Below are positions 54,359-62,821 of a stretch of DNA of 64,000 nt, one piece after another. Location: contig JACPHJ010000092.1 of NCBI GenBank assembly GCA_016188675.1, positions 1 through 64,000 of the forward strand. Reading direction: 5' to 3'. The translations under genes were made by a program, and so were the position numbers. The stretch comes from Planctomycetota bacterium (GTDB lineage Bacteria > Planctomycetota > Brocadiia > Brocadiales > Brocadiaceae). Every line of letters starts with the position of its first letter. Position 1 is the first letter of the stretch. The notes under the pieces are model-generated. The model made no database searches, was not told the DNA's origin, and worked only from the letters and a program-made list of their open reading frames with translations.

Positions 54359-55663
54359 GTGAAAATTTGCTGCATAGGTTGTGGCTACGTGGGACTTGTT
54401 GCTGCTACATGTTTGGCAGACATGGGCAATGATGTCTTCAGTGTAGACATTGACAAAAACAAGATAAATAATCTTAAAAAAGGAGTTATACCCATATATG
54501 AACCTGGACTAAAAGACATTTTGGATAGGAATGCCAGAGAAGACAGAATTATATTTTTAACAAATATAAAAGAAGGCATTCAAAAATCAGAAGTTATTTT
54601 TATTGCCGTAGGAACGCCTCCTGACAGCAATAATTGTGCAGATGTTTCTGCCATTACATCCGTTGCTGAAAGTATCGGGCGGTACATGAACGGATACAAG
54701 GTTATAGTAAACAAGAGTACTGCGCCAGTAGGAACTTTAGAAAAAATTGGAAAGGTGATAGCATCCACACAGAACAAACCTATTAAATACGATCTGGTCT
54801 CTAATCCCGAATTTATGAGAGAAGGTGAAGCCATTAAGGATTCCACAAATCCCGACAGAATTGTAATTGGTGTGCAGAGTGAACGGGCAAAACGCATAAT
54901 GGCATCCATCTACAGTGGCATTTCCAGAACAGACAAGCCAATTATGTTCACAGACATTCGTAGCGCAGAGCTAATTAAATATGCCAGTAATGCTATGCTT
55001 GCCACAAGAATATCTTTTATGAATGAATTGGCACAATTATGTGAAAAGGTAGGAGGCGACATTAAAGCCATCGCAAAGGGAATGGGTTTGGATTCAAGGA
55101 TCGGGCCCAGATTTCTCCATGCTGGCATAGGGTACGGGGGATCTTGTTTCCCAAAAGATGTTAAAGCCCTTGCTCAAATTATGAAATTAAATAGCGTAGA
55201 ACCCAGAATATTAACCGCAGTAGATGAAGTAAATGAACAACAAAAGAGTTCTCTCATTCACAAAATTAAGAAGCTGGTCCCTGATTTAAAAGGGAAGAGC
55301 ATCGCCATTTGGGGATTGGCTTTCAAACCAAAAACAGATGATATGAGAGAAGCGCCATCCATTACAATTATTCGTCAATTGCAGGAATTAGGGGCAAAAA
55401 TTAAGGCATTTGATCCTGAGGCTCAGCAAAATGCAAGGAAGATTTTTAAAAACATTACATACCGCAAAGACCCATATTCTACATTGAAAGGATGCGATGC
55501 GCTAGTTATTGTGACAGAGTGGAATGAGTTTAGAGACCTTGAACTTAAAAAAGTCAGGCAATTATTAAAACATCCAAACGTAATAGACGGCAGGAATATA
55601 TACGAACCGCAAGAGATGAAAAAACTGGGTTTTAACTACCTGTGTGTAGGTCGAAAATATTAA
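54359..55663 (+). CDS. ugd: UDP-glucose 6-dehydrogenase
   Basis: Oxidises UDP-glucose to UDP-glucuronate, a precursor for capsule, exopolysaccharide or lipid A modification. It has 434 residues, beginning with GTG preceded by a GGGAGA site. NAD-binding CIGCGYVGLVAATCLADMG (residues about 5-23), STAPVGTLEKI near 119, SNPEFMREGEAIKD near 141, and the catalytic Cys in GIGYGGSCFPKDVKAL (near 260). The C-terminal UDP-binding domain contains WGLAFKPKTDDMREAPS. No other sugar-nucleotide genes are adjacent. Confidence 0.94.
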   Translation: MKICCIGCGYVGLVAATCLADMGNDVFSVDIDKNKINNLKKGVIPIYEPGLKDILDRNAREDRIIFLTNIKEGIQKSEVIFIAVGTPPDSNNCADVSAITSVAESIGRYMNGYKVIVNKSTAPVGTLEKIGKVIASTQNKPIKYDLVSNPEFMREGEAIKDSTNPDRIVIGVQSERAKRIMASIYSGISRTDKPIMFTDIRSAELIKYASNAMLATRISFMNELAQLCEKVGGDIKAIAKGMGLDSRIGPRFLHAGIGYGGSCFPKDVKALAQIMKLNSVEPRILTAVDEVNEQQKSSLIHKIKKLVPDLKGKSIAIWGLAFKPKTDDMREAPSITIIRQLQELGAKIKAFDPEAQQNARKIFKNITYRKDPYSTLKGCDALVIVTEWNEFRDLELKKVRQLLKHPNVIDGRNIYEPQEMKKLGFNYLCVGRKY

Positions 55664-55669
55664 TTCCGT

Positions 55670-56293
55670 TTATGTAAAAACTGAATTATTTTTACATTTT
55701 ACTAATCGACACATATCCAGGAAGTTGACTCGTCGTTCATGTACTATCGAAAGATGGGCTTTTTTTAATAACTCGTCCAGATCGAAGTGTTTCCCTAAAC
55801 CCATCTTGTCTCTAACCGGAGAAATAAATTCCTCAAAACGGGAGATAACCTTGTTGTTGCAACCCGTATAATTTAATATGAATATCTCCCCATCCTTTTT
55901 ACATACCCTTTTTATTTCGTTTAAAGTTTTTAGTGGATCCGGAACCACCGTGATAACATGCGATGCAATAACCTTATCAAAGGTATTGTTTGCAAAGGTC
56001 ATGGATGATGCGTCCATATTATATAAAGTTACATTGGATAATCCATAATATCGTTTTTTGTTCTCAGCCTTATCTAACAGTTCCTGACTTATGTCTATTC
56101 CCATTACCTGAGACTCGCTGGGATACAAAGACAATGACAATCCGGTTCCCACGCCAACCTCAAGTATTGTCTCGTTAGGTTTTACATTCATCATGTTGAA
56201 AGCGACATATCTGCCATGCTCAAATATTTTTCCAAAAAAAGCATCGTAAATCCATGCGTAAAGTGAATATACTTTTTTTATATGCTCGCTCAT
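55670..56293 (-). CDS. Class I SAM-dependent methyltransferase
   Basis: A 207-residue enzyme with the SAM motif ETILEVGVGTGLSLSLYP (residues about 39-56), the acidic residue GIDISQELLDKAE and the NMDASSMTFANNTFDKVIASH segment. The N-terminal VYSLYAWIYDAFFGKIFEHGR resembles UbiE/PmtA-type enzymes that act on quinone or phosphatidylethanolamine headgroups. The real substrate is not settled. It is convergent with ugd and upstream of nothing on this strand within the window, but lies 9 bases downstream of the dacB-like gene, so it is likely co-transcribed with it. Confidence 0.75.
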   Translation of the reverse strand: MSEHIKKVYSLYAWIYDAFFGKIFEHGRYVAFNMMNVKPNETILEVGVGTGLSLSLYPSESQVMGIDISQELLDKAENKKRYYGLSNVTLYNMDASSMTFANNTFDKVIASHVITVVPDPLKTLNEIKRVCKKDGEIFILNYTGCNNKVISRFEEFISPVRDKMGLGKHFDLDELLKKAHLSIVHERRVNFLDMCRLVKCKNNSVFT

Positions 56294-56302
56294 AAAGAAG
56301 TT

Positions 56303-57793
56303 TTAATTATAACAATCAACCAAGATTTGACAAATATTATCCTGTATTTTTCTGACGGCGCCGAGGTCTTTAAAATTATTCATTAAAATTGAAAAAGCAA
56401 GTGTATCTCCATTTAAGGTATCGATATAACCGGAAAGTGCGGATGTTTTTGCAATATACCCGGTCTTAGCATGTATTTTATTCTTGTACCGTGAAGAAAC
56501 CATTCGGCGACGCAATCCCCCGTCTATCCCAGAAACGGGCAAAGAGCCATACAGTACACTGCTGTATGGGTGCTTGCTCATATACGTAAGGAGAGTTGTT
56601 ATTATTCTGGGTGATAGTTTGTTACCTTTTGATAAACCGGAGCCATCCTCAATCTGATATTCATCAGGAGAAAAGCCCAATTTACTCATAAACGCATGCA
56701 AGACCTCTATGCCGGCACTTGAACTGCCTTTACCTTTAATCTGTGACCCCAATGTTTTTAATATTTGCTCAGCATAAAAGTTCTGGCTGTTTTTATTTGT
56801 CACAAGAATACTTTGTTTCATCGTAGAAACAGTCTCAGTTATCTTTTCCAAATCTGAGTTGAAAGAATCAGTTTCGTCAATTACTCTGGCATTACCCTGC
56901 ACTGTAATACCATTCTTTCCCAAGATTTCTTTAAAAACCGTTGCAAGGTATAATGCAGGATTTTGCACATTTACCCAACTCTTTCCGGGAGACGCATTGA
57001 TCCAAAACTTGCCTTTGATGAATATTTGGTTCGTACCGGGTTTCCTATATATTGAATACGCGTGCTCCTTTTTGTTGGATGTACTAATGCAGTTATTAAA
57101 GATTGTAAAATAGGATGTGTTTGGGTCTACTGACAGCATTACAGCATTTCCGGGTTTTTTGTCGGAAACGAGTGTAATATCAACACAATTGTCATTGAAG
57201 GACAAGCCGCAGCTTGGAGCACAATACCATTCAGATAATTGATTTTCTGGCCAATTAGGATTAGTATAAATACGATCAAAGACACGGTCATCCGCTATAA
57301 TATCTCCCGTGATCATATGAATGCCTCGATTTTTGACAGCACTTGCCCAAGACTCTGGAACGGCTGTAATGTTGCCTTTATAAAATCTGCCAGAAAGGTT
57401 GGGATCACCACTTCCCCTAACAATTATATCCCCGTCAAGTTCACCTGTGGTTTTTATTATACCATGTGCTTCAACGCTCGTTTTATATTCGAAATCCTGA
57501 CCCAAATATTCTAATGCTGCGGCTGTAGTAAGAAGTTTCATATTCGAAGCAATACAGAACAAGTCATTATCCCTGTAACTGAATAAGGGTGTATTTTTCT
57601 TGATGGATACAACACTAATGCCATACGAGACGTTCTTTAGGGAAGGATTATTTAATAAGAGTTGGATACGACCATCGAGATTATTAGGGGAAGTTACATT
57701 TGCTTCTAGAAATTGAGTAAAAAATACACCACATATAAAAGCAAGAATAAAAATATTAAAATGTACTTTTAACGTAAACTTGCAACAATCCAT
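56303..57793 (-). CDS. dacB: D-alanyl-D-alanine carboxypeptidase/endopeptidase (PBP4-type)
   Basis: A 496-residue peptidase S13 enzyme that trims peptidoglycan cross-links in the periplasm. Signal peptide (residues about 13-30). Catalytic SxxK in CIASNMKLLTTAAALEYLG (near residue 83), SxN in TNKNSQNFYAEQILKTLG (near 345), and KTG in HAKTGYIAKTSALSGYI (near 445). The large insert between SxxK and SxN is typical of PBP4. With murQ it indicates a real peptidoglycan wall in this organism. Confidence 0.92.
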   Translation of the reverse strand: MDCCKFTLKVHFNIFILAFICGVFFTQFLEANVTSPNNLDGRIQLLLNNPSLKNVSYGISVVSIKKNTPLFSYRDNDLFCIASNMKLLTTAAALEYLGQDFEYKTSVEAHGIIKTTGELDGDIIVRGSGDPNLSGRFYKGNITAVPESWASAVKNRGIHMITGDIIADDRVFDRIYTNPNWPENQLSEWYCAPSCGLSFNDNCVDITLVSDKKPGNAVMLSVDPNTSYFTIFNNCISTSNKKEHAYSIYRKPGTNQIFIKGKFWINASPGKSWVNVQNPALYLATVFKEILGKNGITVQGNARVIDETDSFNSDLEKITETVSTMKQSILVTNKNSQNFYAEQILKTLGSQIKGKGSSSAGIEVLHAFMSKLGFSPDEYQIEDGSGLSKGNKLSPRIITTLLTYMSKHPYSSVLYGSLPVSGIDGGLRRRMVSSRYKNKIHAKTGYIAKTSALSGYIDTLNGDTLAFSILMNNFKDLGAVRKIQDNICQILVDCYN

Positions 57794-57819
57794 AATCTTG
57801 CCAATAACGAGAATGATAT

Positions 57820-58239
57820 TTATTTCTTATTTTTTGAATATGCCTTAGTTTTTTTTGGCGCAGCAACGGCGAATCGTGCTTCTAATAAATTCTCGATTGT
57901 TTGCAAGACAAACATATGATCTAAAGGTTTTAAAAGGAATATCTTTGCGCCCGCTTTAATAGAAGAAGATTCTATACGCTTTGATTTTTGATCACTGATC
58001 ATTATTATAGGCATATTTGCATGTAACTTTCTAATTTCATGCAAGACATCAGGTCCAGAAGGCTCTTGAACCGATGTGCTTACGATAGCAATGTCCATGC
58101 TTCTCTCCTGTAATATGGTCAAGGCCACCTGCTTATTAAGGGCAACTTCTGTTTCGTAGCCATGCTGTTCAAACAAATCCCTTAATGTATCAACTGTTTG
58201 CCGTTCATCCTCTATGATCAATATCCTTGCAGAAGGCAT
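57820..58239 (-). CDS. Response regulator receiver protein
   Basis: A 139-residue receiver domain: IIEDERQTVDTLRDLFEQHG for the acidic pocket and the C-terminal ILLKPLD-type segment (IFLLKPLDHMFV) with Lys. The usual phosphorylated Asp position falls in MDIAIVSTSVQEPSGPDVL, where Asp is replaced (IAIVSTS), so this may be a phosphorylation-independent pseudo-receiver. The C-terminus is Lys-rich (KKTKAYSKNKK) without a DNA-binding domain. No kinase gene is adjacent. Confidence 0.8.
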   Translation of the reverse strand: MPSARILIIEDERQTVDTLRDLFEQHGYETEVALNKQVALTILQERSMDIAIVSTSVQEPSGPDVLHEIRKLHANMPIIMISDQKSKRIESSSIKAGAKIFLLKPLDHMFVLQTIENLLEARFAVAAPKKTKAYSKNKK

Positions 58240-58432
58240 ATTCCCCCTTTCATTTTCTTTAGCAGTTTAGTTGCAAGGTAGACAGTATACAAACGAAACT
58301 TTTACTGCTTTCGGCTATATTAGAGAATGAAAACACATCCACATCTCCATTCTTTAAAACATCAAAACAGGATATGTTTATGTATAACTATAACGTCTTG
58401 TTTTATTTTTATGCTTTATAATAATTCTTAAA

Positions 58433-58798
58433 TTATCTCATGTCTCGTTGGATTTCCCTGTCAATGTCACGTTTTTTGATGTCTTCACGCTTGTCAACTT
58501 TCGATTTTCCTCTAACAAGGGCAAGTTCCACTTTGACAATGCCATCCTTAAAATATATTGATAAAGGAATCATCGTATATCCTTCGTGGTTTTGTCTGTT
58601 TCCTTGTTTATATTGTCCAATGTGCATTTCATAGATAAATATTTCACCGTTATTAAGATGGGCAAAACTTTCGTTAATACTTACATCTCTATTCCGTATT
58701 GACTTAACTTCTGTTCCTGTTAGTGCAATACCAGCCTCAATCTTTTCGAGAATTTCATATTGGAAATACGCTTTCCTATTCTTAGCAATAATTTCCAT
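58433..58798 (-). CDS. smpB: SsrA-binding protein SmpB with missing central segment
   Basis: SmpB binds tmRNA and delivers it to stalled ribosomes. The 121-residue product has the conserved start (AYFQYEILEKIEAGIALTGTEVKSIR, residues about 10-35; MHIGQYKQGNRQNH near 57-70) and end (EGYTMIPLSIYFKDGIVKVELALVRGKSKVDKREDIKKRD). Between the last H and EGYT it lacks about 25-30 residues, normally DP-x-R-x-RKLLL-x-x-x-E-x-x-x-L-x-G-x-V. The join is in frame. The gene is therefore deleted, or the organism's SmpB is naturally reduced. Family length is about 150-160 residues. Confidence 0.85.
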   Translation of the reverse strand: MEIIAKNRKAYFQYEILEKIEAGIALTGTEVKSIRNRDVSINESFAHLNNGEIFIYEMHIGQYKQGNRQNHEGYTMIPLSIYFKDGIVKVELALVRGKSKVDKREDIKKRDIDREIQRDMR

Positions 58799-59048
58799 TT
58801 ATAGTAACCATGTGAATATGTGATACATAAAGACTCCCCTACCCCCGGATATTTTTTACTTAGCGGCAAACTTGCTCCCCATTTGAGGATTATAAATTAC
58901 ATATAAATTTGTGCATATTTAAGTCTTTATCTTAATTCTATTTATTATAATTGCACTAATCAAAGAATTATTGTCAAATAACCTAAAAATATTCGCAAAT
59001 CGTAACAGATTATTTGCATTAATGCAAGGTCAATTTATTAAAATTCCA
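58799..59048. other. AT-rich intergenic region upstream of tRNA-Leu
   Basis: About 250 bases with no gene seen. It lies between the smpB start and the tRNA promoter and contains no tmRNA-like sequence that I can identify. Confidence 0.5.
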
Positions 59049-59077
59049 TTGACTTGGTCATTTATATTCTTTAGAAT
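59049..59077 (+). promoter_or_regulatory. Strong sigma-70-type promoter of tRNA-Leu
   Basis: TTGACT (59049-59054), a 17-base spacer, then TAGAAT (59072-59077), only 8 bases before the first base of the mature tRNA, so the primary transcript would have almost no leader. Confidence 0.65.
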
Positions 59078-59085
59078 TTGTACGA

Positions 59086-59169
59086 GCCGAAGTGGCGGAA
59101 TTGGCAGACGCGCTAGATTCAGGGTCTAGTCCCGGCAACGGGGTCAGGGTTCAACTCCCTGCTTCGGCA
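59086..59169 (+). tRNA. tRNA-Leu (anticodon CAG)
   Basis: An 84-base class II tRNA. Acceptor GCCGAAG (59086-59092) pairs with CTTCGGC (59162-59168), discriminator A. Anticodon stem CTAGA/TCTAG with loop TTCAGGG, anticodon CAG (59120-59122), reading CUG. A long variable arm (TCCCGGCAACGGGG) and T-loop GGTTCAACTCC are present. CCA is not encoded. Its 3' end abuts the stop codon of the convergent octahaem cytochrome gene. Confidence 0.96.
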
Positions 59170-59170
59170 T

Positions 59171-60487
59171 TTATCTTAATTTAATACCCATTTTTCTCCT
59201 GAGTTCAGCCTCTTCCCGCAATTTTCTTGCTTCTTCTTTAATATCACTCAAATCATTTTGGAGTTCTGCCCATCCATATAAATGCGTATAATTAGGATTT
59301 GCGTGATATGCCCCTTTCCAGGTAATTTTTGCACTGTATGTTAATTTGAAAAACATACGCTCAATCCTGGATTTGTTACTATAGAACCGTTGATTCCCAA
59401 GGATAATGGTATGACCGAGTGATTTAATATTTGCCTTTTTATTAATCGGAGGAGTTATCAGGTTGTCTCTTTCCAGTCCGTTGATGATTTCTTCGGCCTC
59501 TTTTACAATCGTCTCCACATTTTCATGAATGGTATCCGCCGTGTTTAATTTTTCCTTTGCAAAACGTGGTGAATGGCATGTATTACATTCCGACAGCATG
59601 GCATCACGCCTTTCAGCCAATCTGGATTCATCCACAGAAATACCGTTTCTATCAATATACGACAATTCCCCCCCTACAGGTCCGTAGGCAATTCCAAAAC
59701 TAATATCGTGAGTACCCTGAGGCATATGACAAGTAACACATATTGGCGACCGTAATGATCTGATGGATTCAGATTCTTTTAATATACTGGACTGGCTAGC
59801 CGTGTATACAGCACCATGCTTGGAAGAGATGTATATCTCATAATGTGGTTGGTCTGACCCCATGTGACACGTCATACAAGCCTCAGGAGTTTTTGCTTCA
59901 AGAGTATCAAAGGTATGCCTTGTGTGACATGAATCGCACTTAAACTGTATGTTATGGCACTGCTCACAATTTGCCGAACGGGTCTCTTTGGAAATCTCTA
60001 TATATTGACCGCAGTCCACCATTCTCTGCCAACCGATTGAATGGCGACTCTTCATAAACTCATTGTACTGCCTCGAATGGCATTTTCCACAGCTACCCGC
60101 AATAACCTGGCGGCTGACCCTTTTATCGTCACAATTACTTCCACTGGCGTAAAGATAACCTTGTTCAGATGCTTCATTAACAGCGGGTTCCAAGGCAGAG
60201 CTTATATGACAGGCCTCACACCCCACACCTTTTCTTGCGTGCTTACTACCCTCCCAATCGGCAATCCAACCGTGAGTTATACCGCGCTCTTCGTGACACG
60301 TAATACATTTTAAAGATTCTGCCGTAATACCGCTCTCCTTTTTGACAGATACCGTCTTTTCTTCATGAGGAACATTCGCTGTTTTCGTTTGTGTAGTGCA
60401 GCCCGTAAACCAAATCAACTCGACAAAAAAAGATGTAAAAATAATGAGTTTTACTAACTTAGTGAGATGCCCTGAAGAATTCGACAT
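59171..60487 (-). CDS. Octahaem c-type cytochrome, hydroxylamine oxidoreductase-like
   Basis: A 438-residue product from the ATG at 60487, which has GGGGGAAAG upstream; the open frame extends to 60544. The signal region (residues about 10-31, ending WFTGC) resembles a lipoprotein box. Eight CxxCH motifs in order: CITCH, CEACH, CGKCH, CEQCH, CDSCH, CMTCH, CVTCH and CNTCH, the number and spacing class of HAO-like octahaem proteins. After the last haem comes KITWKGAYHANPNYTHLYGW, an aromatic segment in the part of HAO that carries the catalytic cross-linked Tyr. Whether this Tyr serves that role needs alignment. Reaction inferred as hydroxylamine, nitrite or nitric-oxide chemistry in the periplasm or anammoxosome. 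Confidence 0.85.
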   Translation of the reverse strand: MSNSSGHLTKLVKLIIFTSFFVELIWFTGCTTQTKTANVPHEEKTVSVKKESGITAESLKCITCHEERGITHGWIADWEGSKHARKGVGCEACHISSALEPAVNEASEQGYLYASGSNCDDKRVSRQVIAGSCGKCHSRQYNEFMKSRHSIGWQRMVDCGQYIEISKETRSANCEQCHNIQFKCDSCHTRHTFDTLEAKTPEACMTCHMGSDQPHYEIYISSKHGAVYTASQSSILKESESIRSLRSPICVTCHMPQGTHDISFGIAYGPVGGELSYIDRNGISVDESRLAERRDAMLSECNTCHSPRFAKEKLNTADTIHENVETIVKEAEEIINGLERDNLITPPINKKANIKSLGHTIILGNQRFYSNKSRIERMFFKLTYSAKITWKGAYHANPNYTHLYGWAELQNDLSDIKEEARKLREEAELRRKMGIKLR

Positions 60488-60621
60488 GACTTTCCCCCTT
60501 TGATGGATATTGGATGTATTACCGCTGGTTGGTATTATACACACATAATTTTAAAATAAAAGGGGTTATTCTGCGAAATGCCTGCTAATAGGCAAGCAGC
60601 TAATTCGATATTTTTCGGCAC

Positions 60622-61629
60622 TCAATCTTCATTCTCATCTTCGTCTTCCTCTTTATCATTGAAAGCTTCGGCTTGGGGATTACCATAACTTTTTCCGTTA
60701 ATCGACATTTGATGGCATCTCAGACAGTCTCCGTAATCGTATATACCGTGTTCTTCGTGCTCGTGTCGTAAATGGGGTGTGTTATGTTCGTGACAGTTCA
60801 AGCACGTATACTGCTTATAATTACCATTTTGATGACAGGTATTACATGACACATAATGATCTCCGTCAAGCGGGAAATATTTATCATGATCAAAGATAGC
60901 AGGTTTCCATTTCTTGGTTGAGTGACACGTTTTACAGCCTTCCGAGACGGTTTTGTGAAGGTTGTCTTCAGGTTTTTCATGACATTCTACGCAAGTCTGT
61001 GTAGAACTAAGTGCATCGTGGTTAAAATGGGTTTTCAGCCAGTCATCCGTTGTATGACAGGTTTCGCAAGTTTCCGAATATTGTTGGTGTTTATTATCCT
61101 TTGGTAATGGATGGCAGCTTATACAACTCATCTTTCCAAATATCGTGTCATGGTTAAATGAAATAATCTTCCACCCTGTAGTAGAAACATGACACGACTT
61201 GCAATCTGTGTTATATCTATTTGTATGAAACTTTTGATAATCTGCAATATGACATGCTCCACACTCGTCTAATATTCTTAAGGCAAGTATTTTATGGTCA
61301 AAGGATTTCGTTATCTTTCCTGTCATTCCTTGATGTTCGGTATGACAATCCAGACAGTCTTTGTCAATGTAGGAAATATGCAGGTCTGCTAATGGTTTGT
61401 TGGCAAGCTGTGACAATCTGTCAAATGTATGACAGTCACTTGTCATACATAAACTAGAATTTGCACCTTTAAAAGGAATGTGACATTGTCTGCAATTTTT
61501 AATACCCTGGTGGTCTTTACGCAGATCGCCTGTGGAATAAAGATGCGTAGGAAACCTTAAGCCTATAACCCAAATAATAATTAGTACTGCAATCGTTATA
61601 AGTAAGGTAATAGTGACCGGTTTTTTCAT
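60622..61629 (-). CDS. Membrane-anchored dodecahaem c-type cytochrome
   Basis: A 335-residue product from the ATG at 61629, which follows a GGAGG site; the open frame reaches 61680. An N-terminal TM anchor (residues about 5-25) is followed by twelve haem sites: eleven CxxCH (CRQCH, CLDCH, CGACH, CKSCH, CISCH, CETCH, CVECH, CKTCH, CNTCH, CLNCH and CLRCH) and one CX4CH (CMTSDCH, second in order). Many FNHD/FDHD motifs supply distal His ligands, as in cytochrome c7/class III proteins. The C-terminus is very acidic (KEEDEDENED). It would carry electrons between the membrane cytochrome b and a soluble partner. Confidence 0.85.
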   Translation of the reverse strand: MKKPVTITLLITIAVLIIIWVIGLRFPTHLYSTGDLRKDHQGIKNCRQCHIPFKGANSSLCMTSDCHTFDRLSQLANKPLADLHISYIDKDCLDCHTEHQGMTGKITKSFDHKILALRILDECGACHIADYQKFHTNRYNTDCKSCHVSTTGWKIISFNHDTIFGKMSCISCHPLPKDNKHQQYSETCETCHTTDDWLKTHFNHDALSSTQTCVECHEKPEDNLHKTVSEGCKTCHSTKKWKPAIFDHDKYFPLDGDHYVSCNTCHQNGNYKQYTCLNCHEHNTPHLRHEHEEHGIYDYGDCLRCHQMSINGKSYGNPQAEAFNDKEEDEDENED

Positions 61630-61639
61630 AGTCGAAAAA

Positions 61640-62218
61640 CTACCTCCAGAATCCTTCATAATACAATGCCGATAAGACATGATATGTCACTGTCATCGCC
61701 AGGGCAAAAACAATAGGGATATGAACTGTGCGCCAATGTTTCATGACCCCATGGGTCACAACGAGTGAGGAAAGAGTGTTTTCTATTTCATTTTTAGCCC
61801 GTCCTTTTTCTTCCATTTCTTTTTTCTGTGACATTAATTCTTTACTTACATGTAAATAAAGATACCTTCCAGTTAGTCCACTTACAACAGTTACAAACAT
61901 AACACCTGTTGTAATAAGCGGAACCACGGCGTGTCCATAAAACCCACCATGAATGAATACCAACCCAGTCCCAACAATTGCAAGCCATTCATGAGCAGTC
62001 AGCCAAAGTTTTAAGTTGCCGGATTTTAAAACAATTTTTCGTTTTCTTAAGGAATACACAATCGAGATCAATATAAGGCTAGTGCCTATAGTTCCGATAA
62101 GGTGGTGTAAGCGTTCAAACCCAGTATAATCCAATATTGTTCCCAAAAATATTGAACCAATAATTGTAGCGACAATGCATGCTATGAATGCAACCAATCG
62201 AACTAAAATTATTTTCAT
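61640..62218 (-). CDS. Membrane cytochrome b-like protein
   Basis: A 192-residue product from the ATG at 62218, with AAGGAAGGT upstream; the open frame extends to 62380 but overlaps the next gene. Five probable TM helices. Histidines on helices could bind haem b: RLHHLIGTIGT, WLTAHEWLAIVGTGLVFIHGG, VTHGVMKHWRTVHIPIV and TVTYHVLSALYY. A cytosolic charged loop (KELMSQKKEMEEKGRAKNEIE) separates helices 4 and 5. This fits a quinone-reactive cytochrome b561-like subunit. It lies 10 bases before the dodecahaem gene, consistent with one complex. Confidence 0.65.
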   Translation of the reverse strand: MKIILVRLVAFIACIVATIIGSIFLGTILDYTGFERLHHLIGTIGTSLILISIVYSLRKRKIVLKSGNLKLWLTAHEWLAIVGTGLVFIHGGFYGHAVVPLITTGVMFVTVVSGLTGRYLYLHVSKELMSQKKEMEEKGRAKNEIENTLSSLVVTHGVMKHWRTVHIPIVFALAMTVTYHVLSALYYEGFWR

Positions 62219-62234
62219 TTCAGGTACCTTCCTT

Positions 62235-62567
62235 TTAACTATGATGGATGAGATTATCCTCTCTATGTTCAGTGTGACAATCCAGACAATCTTTGTTCTT
62301 ATTGACATAAGAAATATGTAAATCGGATAGTGCTTTAATGGAGAGGCGAGATAGTCTATCGATTGAATGACAGCCGTCACTCATACACATACTTGAAGAT
62401 ACTCCTTTGAAAGGAATATGACATTGTCCACAATTTTTAATAGCTTGATGAGCTTTACAAATATTACCAGGGCAATAAAAACAGGTTGGAAATCCATAAC
62501 TCATGGCGCATACAATAACGAGTCCGACAAATGACGTAATTAAAGTAATAACGATTGGTTTTCTCAT
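62235..62567 (-). CDS. Small triheme c-type cytochrome, truncated paralogue
   Basis: A 110-residue protein with a good GGAG site. TM anchor (residues about 5-24). Three haem sites: CGQCH, the unusual CX4CH CMSDGCH, and CLDCH. Aligned by eye it is a copy of the first 100 or so residues of the dodecahaem protein (shared NCxQCHIPFKGxxSS and LHISY...KDCLDCHTEH), then it stops at HREDNLIHHS. It is first in the cluster. Either a real small electron carrier or a truncated duplicate. Confidence 0.75.
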   Translation of the reverse strand: MRKPIVITLITSFVGLVIVCAMSYGFPTCFYCPGNICKAHQAIKNCGQCHIPFKGVSSSMCMSDGCHSIDRLSRLSIKALSDLHISYVNKNKDCLDCHTEHREDNLIHHS

Positions 62568-62821
62568 ATTATTATCTCCAAATTAATCAAATCATTAATG
62601 CTAATTAACCATAATTGAGATAAATGTGGTTCATTCTGTTCTTTAATTTCGCAACACAAATGCCGAGCTTATATGATTTGACTATAAGACATTATAAGTT
62701 CCACTATAAAAAAGGTTAAAAATACAAAAATATTTCATTGTATTTAACGCTACAATCTTGTAGATATTAAAAATGATTTTGTAGGATTTATTTGCTTTGA
62801 TTCAAAAATGGAAGACACCCA

